Source: Acheta domesticus
Lineage: Eukaryota > Arthropoda > Insecta > Orthoptera > Gryllidae
Direction: 5' to 3'
Assembly: GCA_031308135.1 (NCBI GenBank)
Contig: JAHLJT010003656.1
Location: 57,084,156-57,148,155 of the forward strand
Length of the DNA stretch: 64,000 bases
Shown one piece after another: positions 57,640-64,000 of this stretch (the first letter of the stretch is position 1; every line of letters starts with the position of its first letter). The position numbers were made by a program, and so were the translations under genes. The notes under the pieces are model-generated. The model did no database searches, was not told where the DNA came from, and was given only the letters and a program-made list of their open reading frames with translations.

Positions 57640-58280
57640 TAGTAAACAAATTGCCAAGAGCCCTGCTATAACTGAAAAAATGAACTACTGTCTTGCAATG
57701 TTCTATTATATGTCAGGATCAAAATATGCTCTTTTTTGCTCATGGAGCTATGAATATATAGCTCCATGATTTTGTCAATGGTGTTCTTTTACCTGTACAT
57801 TTCTGTCAATTGAAACAGCCCACGCTCAGGGTGGGTCAATGAACAACATGCCACGAGCTTCTCTGCGCAACTAGTGTCGAGAAAGGAAACTATTAACAGT
57901 AATTCCGCCGTTTTACAATAGTTATGGCATTGTATCTTTGGCGGGATGATGAGCTGCGTGAAGGGGCAATGTCGTTGTGGCACTCGTACCATGGTCTCCC
58001 GCTCGTGGCATCGACCTTGACAACACTGTTATATACGAATACCGTCGCACCGCCGACAGTGTTGCCCGGAGTACATCTGAGCAGCCACTTAAAACAAAGT
58101 TTTTTGACGCGCTGATACGCGTCCGGGGTGACGGGCCTTGCAACCCTCTGTTGTTCAATGACTTCATGCTCACACCATCACCACCTCCGCTAACACCACC
58201 GACGCCTCCGCTCGAAGTGTAAGACGATGGGTATATATTGGATGCCCGCCGAGGCTATTTCTGGGATCGTCCTTGGCCAC
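57640..58280. other. No gene established; possible exon-like patch at 57920-58220
   Basis: 57920-58220 is CpG-richer. A plus-strand frame 57977-58222 ends in a Pro/Thr/Ser-rich tail; a minus-strand frame is also open. Neither has a recognisable domain. Confidence 0.3.
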
Positions 58281-58299
58281 TACATGAGGGTAGGTCGGC

Positions 58300-58323
58300 A
58301 GAGAGAGAGAGAGAGAGAGAGAA
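58300..58323. repeat. (GA)n microsatellite
   Basis: About 11 GA units. Confidence 0.9.
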
Positions 58324-58329
58324 AGGGGA

Positions 58330-60900
58330 GAGATGAATAGAGAGAGAAGAGGCTCGTGAAACAATGCGTGTTTGGTGTAAAGGGGGAAGGGATGAATAAA
58401 TTAGTAATGCGAATCATGAATATATCATAAGGCAACTTCTAATGGTACCTATTACGTTTAGAAATTGTCTCCGATTAACAAGGGCAAACTTCCTCTTAGG
58501 CAAACTAGGAAGATGCAGAGATGCAGTCCCAGCTGCGTTGAGAAGCGCAGTTAACTCTGTTTTGGCCAAGGAGGTTATAAAATAAGGAGGTGGCATCGAT
58601 CCCAGAAAGTGAAGCCAATCGCTGGTCTGTCCGCCATGTTTTGTTGCCCAAAACATCTCAATCCATTTCAGTTTACAGGCTTGCAAGCTAGTTACTTTCC
58701 GCTTATTGCTTTGCTTTCTGCTTGACCATGAGTTATTTATTTTTATTCTTGGGTAAAAAAGTTTGTAATAAACACTTTTTTCCGGAGAAATAAATTGTTT
58801 GGACTTTGGAGGTATGTTTTTCAAGGAGAGTATTTAACATGATAAGGACAAAGACGTAAGTGAACATAGCAAACCAAGACCTATTTTCATTATATATTAA
58901 CATTTGCCTTTTTACCTTTTAACTGCTTTTTGATAGTTTAAGCTATCTGTCGTTATTTCAGGGCGATAAAACTGTACCTGTACTGATTGTGGCTGCACAA
59001 GCAGGAAACAGCGAAAACAATTATCTTTTTGAGGTAAAAATGTTCATTTAAGTACTCTTTCGGTTTGGTGATTAATAAATTATAGAACCATTTTATTTAT
59101 ATACATCTGTGTTATTTATACGAATGAGGTCATAAGTGGTTGGAAAGTTGTTCTTGACATCCGTTGCTGATGTTTAGATTTATGGATCGCGAGCATGGAT
59201 TAGAGTTGTGAGGAGAGAGAAATGGGTTCCAACTTCATATTAATTTTTATGCAGTCATCAATTTAGTGCGGACTAAATAAATTCAACACATACCAGCAGA
59301 CCTTGATTAAGGCATGGAGCAATCCTAAATTTATTTTCTACTCACTCAGCCCATTTGCAATTGTCACCGAAAGAGGTATAATCAATATCAGAAGCACAAT
59401 ATCTTTCTGAACCTCCTTACATCGTATTAATGAAGAGTTTTTCTTCCTTCAGAAAAGAAAGCCACTTTCTGAGAGTCGTCAATTTGCCACTCCGCTAAGA
59501 TGTAAGGTTCGTTAAAAAATGTCATTCTGTGCTATTTAAACCTTTCCCGCCCGTATTTCAGTACTGCATATCCCTATAAAGTACCCTATTAATTGAGGAA
59601 AATGAAAGAAAAATACATTGGTTTACAAAAAATGCCTCTCATTAGTGCCCAGCGTTACCATCTGGTTCGGCAACGGCGAAGGGGCGTCGTTTCAATGTCT
59701 GTGCAATAATTTGCGAATTTTTTGTCTTCCATGGACGTAGACATCCTAAACAAATTGTCGATGTCGATTTAGCCGTGATCGCTAAGGCATTATACACTCC
59801 TGGCCAAGGTGTGCATATGACTAGGATCGGTTCGAAACTTCATCTAAAACTGCTTAGCTGCTACAAGCCTGTGGTTAAGTCGGAGGGAGATGTAATTATA
59901 ATATCACAAATTTAAACATTGAAATAAATGAAACAGTTCATCTGAAAAAATATTTTGTATTATTTGATTACCTTAAATGAAAAAATTAAATATGTTCCCT
60001 CTTTGAATTGTCTGTTCCTTAGAACTGTAAGAAATGTTATTTATATTAATTATACTTTTCAAAAAAATACTGATTTTACATTAGAAAAATATATATTTTG
60101 GAAATATGTTCAAATTTATTAGACTTCAGGAGAACTAAATTTAAACAGATTTATAATTTTATTCTTGTCTATGAAGTTCGCCTCAATTCTATTAATACTA
60201 ACGCTCCTGTTCAGGGCAATTAATTGGAATTAAAACTTATTATTGGATTTTCTCTGGCAATTCGTTACCATTTCCATACTGAATTTTTTTCAGTTTTCAT
60301 GTTCGTTCCGAATACACAAACTATTAATTATTTGTTGTCAAATTTAGAACATGATAAGCAGTTTTCACAATGAGTCAATTTATGTGACATGAGTTTCAGC
60401 TCTTTGTGCCATCATTCTTGTGGTACACATTCTGAATGCTCCTCGCACAATACTGTTTCAAGAATACGTGTTATCAAGCACTAAATTAAATTCTATTATA
60501 TTCTGCTTTACATAATAAATGGAACAATTTTTAAAAATATTTCCTCTGTCACTTAATGAATTTTGAGGAAGTTTCATATTTTTCGCAGGTCTGTGTTGCT
60601 ATATTCTCTGAATATTTCTATTTATTAATTACAAATAATTATATACAAAACATGTACTTATAGAAATATCAATATATGAATAAAGTAAATACAAGGATGG
60701 AAAGTTGGATTTCAGGTTTTGGGGGCAAACTGTTTAGCGGGTAGCCTAACCGAGCTTGCAAGGGGCTGGCTTCATTTTCTGCAATGGGAAGGGTCGGCCA
60801 TGCCACTTCCATTATTATAACCTTGGTTTTGCCACTGCGGGTTCTCAGTTACTGAAACCACTCCTTGCTTGCGGGAGTGAGGGTGAGCGTATTTCAGGTG
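58330..60900. other. No gene recognised
   Basis: A minus-strand frame of 136 residues at 58414-58824 has no recognisable domain and no splice or repeat support. The rest is AT-rich unique sequence. Confidence 0.4.
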
Positions 60901-60904
60901 TTTG

Positions 60905-61390
60905 ATTGATTGGGGATTTCGAGCGTGTCAACTGCTAAGGTCCATAGTCCCGTAAATGTAGTGCATTTTCCCTCGGGAGGAGGCGATGATCTTTTCCCGC
61001 TGGGAGGTAAGATCCGCAGCCGACCCATCTGTCAGATAGCGCGTTTTCCCCAACCAGGTATCTCCCAGCAGCGGACCACCGCCCCTGACAGGACAAGCTC
61101 TAAGCTCCCGGCCGGTTTCTCTGCATGTGTGGTAGTGTAGTGTGTAAAGGTCAAGAAAGAGGAAGGAAAGATCGCGCGCGATCCGTGGCCTGTTTGTCAG
61201 GATACTGCTCCGGCATTCACCTGAGATTGATTGGAGAAACCACGGAAACTACCGATCAGAGCAACCGTCTGCTAGAATTCTCTTCCAAACAGCTATCTTG
61301 CTAGTGTCGAAAATCGGAATTAGGACCTAGGACCTCCCCTCAGAGGTACTACAGTGACATCACTTAATGCCCTGAGCCACCTCTGATTGA
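60905..61390 (-). mobile_element. Long tRNA-derived SINE (family 3), copy 4
   Basis: Blocks GAGCGTGTCAACTGCTAAGG, AACCAGGTATCTCCCAGC, AAGCTCCCGGCCGG, GGAAGGAAAGATCGCGCGCG, CATTCACCTGAGATTGAT and CTAGTGTCGAAAATC occur in the same order as in copy 2. A damaged tRNA-like head (GAGGTGGCTCAGGGC on the minus strand) is at 61365-61390. Confidence 0.82.
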
Positions 61391-61394
61391 AATG

Positions 61395-62820
61395 AGAATT
61401 TCGGTAGATTTTCCCGTTATTCGCCTGCTTAACGTTCTAATTCTCTGTCCATTAGACTTTCTGTAAATCGCCAATGAATAAGTTTCTTTCTGAATGTTGA
61501 TAATCTATTGCGAAGGCTAGTGAAGAACATCCCCTGCGTCGCGTCGTGTCAGAATTAGTAAACGGCCTGTCTGAAACTGCATGTGTGTACGTAATGCAAG
61601 ATGTAAATCTTTCTCCACATTTTTACATTATTTATCAGATAAATGACGGTCCTTTGTAAATTTTCTACGAGGGAGGGTCTTGCGCTCTCCCAGAAAATGC
61701 TGCAAGCCCCAGTTGAGCTGGGGGGTAGAGGGGGCGAGGCGAAACTCCTTGGTACGAGCAGCGACACGGTCTTGCGTAACTATTCCAATGTCAGCTTCAC
61801 CTCTGCAGCATTAGTGTGTATGCGCACTTGCGGAGCAAAATCATGAATTTGTACGAAAGGAGGAATGAGGAAGCTAAAAACGACAACTTCTGTGTACGTA
61901 CTTTGTTGAACTACTCCCGACGTTTCTTTCATTTCATTTGTAAAAATTGTCAATTTTTATTATCGTATTTTTATTTTTTTACGATTTTACTTAAAAATTC
62001 ATTTAAGTTACTATTTACAACTAAAAGATCAAATACTAACTCAATAAAAACGCTTTCTATGTAGTAAATAATAATTATGTTAAATATTAAATATTTTGTT
62101 TAATTACTGAAAACAGAGGTCCCAATCCGTTGATTGTCTAGGGGCTCTGGGTCTTCCCGGTCCGGCCCGGCCCTAGCGAAGAAAAATTATGTCAAAATAT
62201 TAGTCATTCTACCAATACAGGTACTACAATCACTGCTGCTTTGGATAATTTCTGGAGTTGATATTTAATTTTTTAACAAATGGAAATGTGGCCACGTGGG
62301 CGTATACAAATGACTCGATTATATGACATTCATCCCAACATATCTGTTTGTAGTGTGTTTCCGTATATGTAAATATTTAATCCATCCATCAGCGTACACA
62401 TAGGAATGGCAGGACCCCGATTTTCAAAGGAGCTCCAAACCCGTACCTAAGACATTTTATTTTCGTTAATATATTAATTTATTTTCTCCTCTTTAAATTG
62501 ACAATTAGGGATGTTTGATTTTTCTCAGATTTAGGTCGCTTAAGGAACAGCCGAGGTCATTAGTGTCCACTGTTATTTTATACATAAGTAAAATATTTTA
62601 AAAATTATAAAAAAACATAGAATAAATTTTCACAATAATTTCACTTAATTTGTCAAACCCAGTAAATTAGGGAATTTGTTATACGATATTTGAGCAAGAC
62701 ACTCTCCAGATGTAGCAACTCTGGAAATAGTTCATCATCAAACCATTTTTATTTATTAATAGTAATCATTTAAGTTATAATTTAATTATCTTTGCATTAT
62801 ACTTTATTGATTTACTAAGA
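61395..62820. other. No gene recognised
   Basis: Slightly GC-richer at 61650-61850, with short open frames on both strands and no recognisable product; elsewhere AT-rich. Confidence 0.4.
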
Positions 62821-62825
62821 AAATG

Positions 62826-63312
62826 CAGTGGGACGTCGATTATCGGAACGTTAATCATCCGAAACGTCAAATATCCGAACTCATTATTTCTCTGAATACT
62901 ATTTTTTGAATCAGGTACCTTTTATACTATACGTATTCACATTCTTTTGTAATACTGAATATTGAGAATGATTCCCGATATGTTTAACAGTGATAAAATA
63001 TTAACGAGATGCTGTACTATAATCAATCAGCCGATTTCAGTGAACTTTGATAAATCCTACAATAACGAAGATCGAAGAGCTTCATTTTCAGAACGAAAAA
63101 TCAGCAATTTCTTCAAGAAATAAGGTACTATGAGCTGTAGTATGCCAGTGTTTTGTATGTCCAATGCTGTATTTTAATGGTACGTTCTCTTAAAGGAACT
63201 TTATACATACAGCATTTTATGTGTACTTGGCATTTTTATGCCCGATTATCCGAATTATCGAATGTCCGAACTATACCTGGTCTCTATTAGTTCGGTAATC
63301 GATGTCCCACTG
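62826..63312. mobile_element. Pogo/Tigger-like MITE
   Basis: The left end CAGTGGGACGTCGATTATCG is matched by the reverse complement of the right end, CAGTGGGACATCGATTACCG. TA follows on the right; the left flank TG may be a mutated TA. Subterminal TATCCGAA and ATCCGAA phrases repeat near both ends. 487 bases with no transposase. Confidence 0.82.
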
Positions 63313-63319
63313 TATGTCA

Positions 63320-63532
63320 TATGTAAGTTTAAAAAAAATATCAATGGAAAAGTTTCTCACAGCGCCATTCGCTCGCCAACGTCGTTGCCTACTGCGCGCA
63401 CTGACAATATTCTATCGGCCTTCCTGTGTTGTGGCTGTGGAATTGTGGCAATTGTGGCTGTGGAATTCATAGAACCCTGATTTCATCAAGAGTGGGGTGG
63501 AGTTGCCAGGGGAGAGTAGGAGTATAAGAGAG

Positions 63533-63574
<42 letters not shown>

Positions 63575-64000
63575 CGTGAACAATTTACATGGTATGCATT
63601 AACCGTCCAACGCTAGACTGACATCTTTTCATGAAAGAAAAGAAAAAGAAAAGAAAGGAAAAAAGAAAAAGAAAAAAACGTTCCCTAGGACCCCGACTCA
63701 AAACTGTAAGTTAGTTTCAGGAAACATGCTTCAGAAAGCTACGCGTCCTGTATCTGCTGGAAACAAGGGGCATGGGGCAGAAGATAAACGGAGCTCTATA
63801 TTTCAAACAAAAGCTCCCCGCCCAATACATGATCAGAATTCATCTCTCCGAACAAGAGAAATAACTTATAGCGGTTAATTTGAATTACAAGTAAATACTA
63901 TTTGTTTTGAATGAAAAACAAATTTCGGGACCCCAATGAAGTCGGGGCCTGGAACATGTTGCCCAAGCTATAAAAATAGAATTCTACGTACACTACTTGA
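63320..64000. other. No gene seen; microsatellites at 63534-63567 and 63630-63680
   Basis: A (GT)n tract of about 17 units and an AAAG-rich tract. No supported frame. Confidence 0.55.

Overview
The window is nuclear DNA from a eukaryote, most likely an insect. Coding sequence is confined to short exons with GT-AG junctions and introns of up to about 12.8 kb. The rest is AT-rich and packed with metazoan-type transposons (Tc1, mariner, hAT, pogo-like, Kolobok, Jockey-type and R4-like LINEs, tRNA-derived SINEs) and microsatellites. I cannot fix the species. There are no prokaryotic operons, no CRISPR array and no intact viral genome. A 100-base run of N at 18919-19018 is an assembly gap.

The only cellular genes I can support are two minus-strand members of the malate/L-lactate dehydrogenase (LDH2/MDH2) oxidoreductase family. 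Gene A starts in a GC-rich island at 40.3-40.5 kb and runs leftwards through exons at 27.3-27.5, 24.29-24.35, 23.94-23.99 and 23.03-23.12 kb. All junctions are in phase and together they cover about the N-terminal half of the enzyme. Its later exons were not found; they should lie to the left, possibly in the gap. Gene B has a first exon at 6.9-7.1 kb and a second at 0.21-0.40 kb, then leaves the window on the left. Its exon lengths and intron phases match gene A, but the protein is very diverged and lacks family motifs. Several decayed copies of the gene B exon 2 start lie inside its first intron at about 1.1, 5.05 and 5.15 kb.

Layout from the left. 0-7 kb: gene B, exon-2 relics, a hairpin MITE, a second inverted-repeat element, a broken Tc1-like transposase and two SINEs. 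7-20 kb: diverged repeats, two opposed LINE fragments (11-13.6 kb), a 260-bp CTGT-rich repeat and the gap. 20-28 kb: a dead mariner, gene A exons 2-5, and SINEs. 28-40 kb: gene A intron 1 with hAT, Kolobok-like and other inverted-repeat elements and a long member of a local repeat family. 40-50 kb: gene A exon 1, a 1.58-kb fold-back element and a 1.41-kb hAT element with an exact 8-bp target duplication. 50-64 kb: an R4-like LINE tail, a Jockey-type LINE with a mariner inserted in its reverse transcriptase, a long SINE and a pogo-like MITE.

The transposons are mostly dead copies. Their target duplications, inverted ends and nesting give a readable insertion history. The most interesting biological point is the tandem LDH2 pair, in which the downstream copy seems to keep coding constraint while losing conserved active-site motifs.
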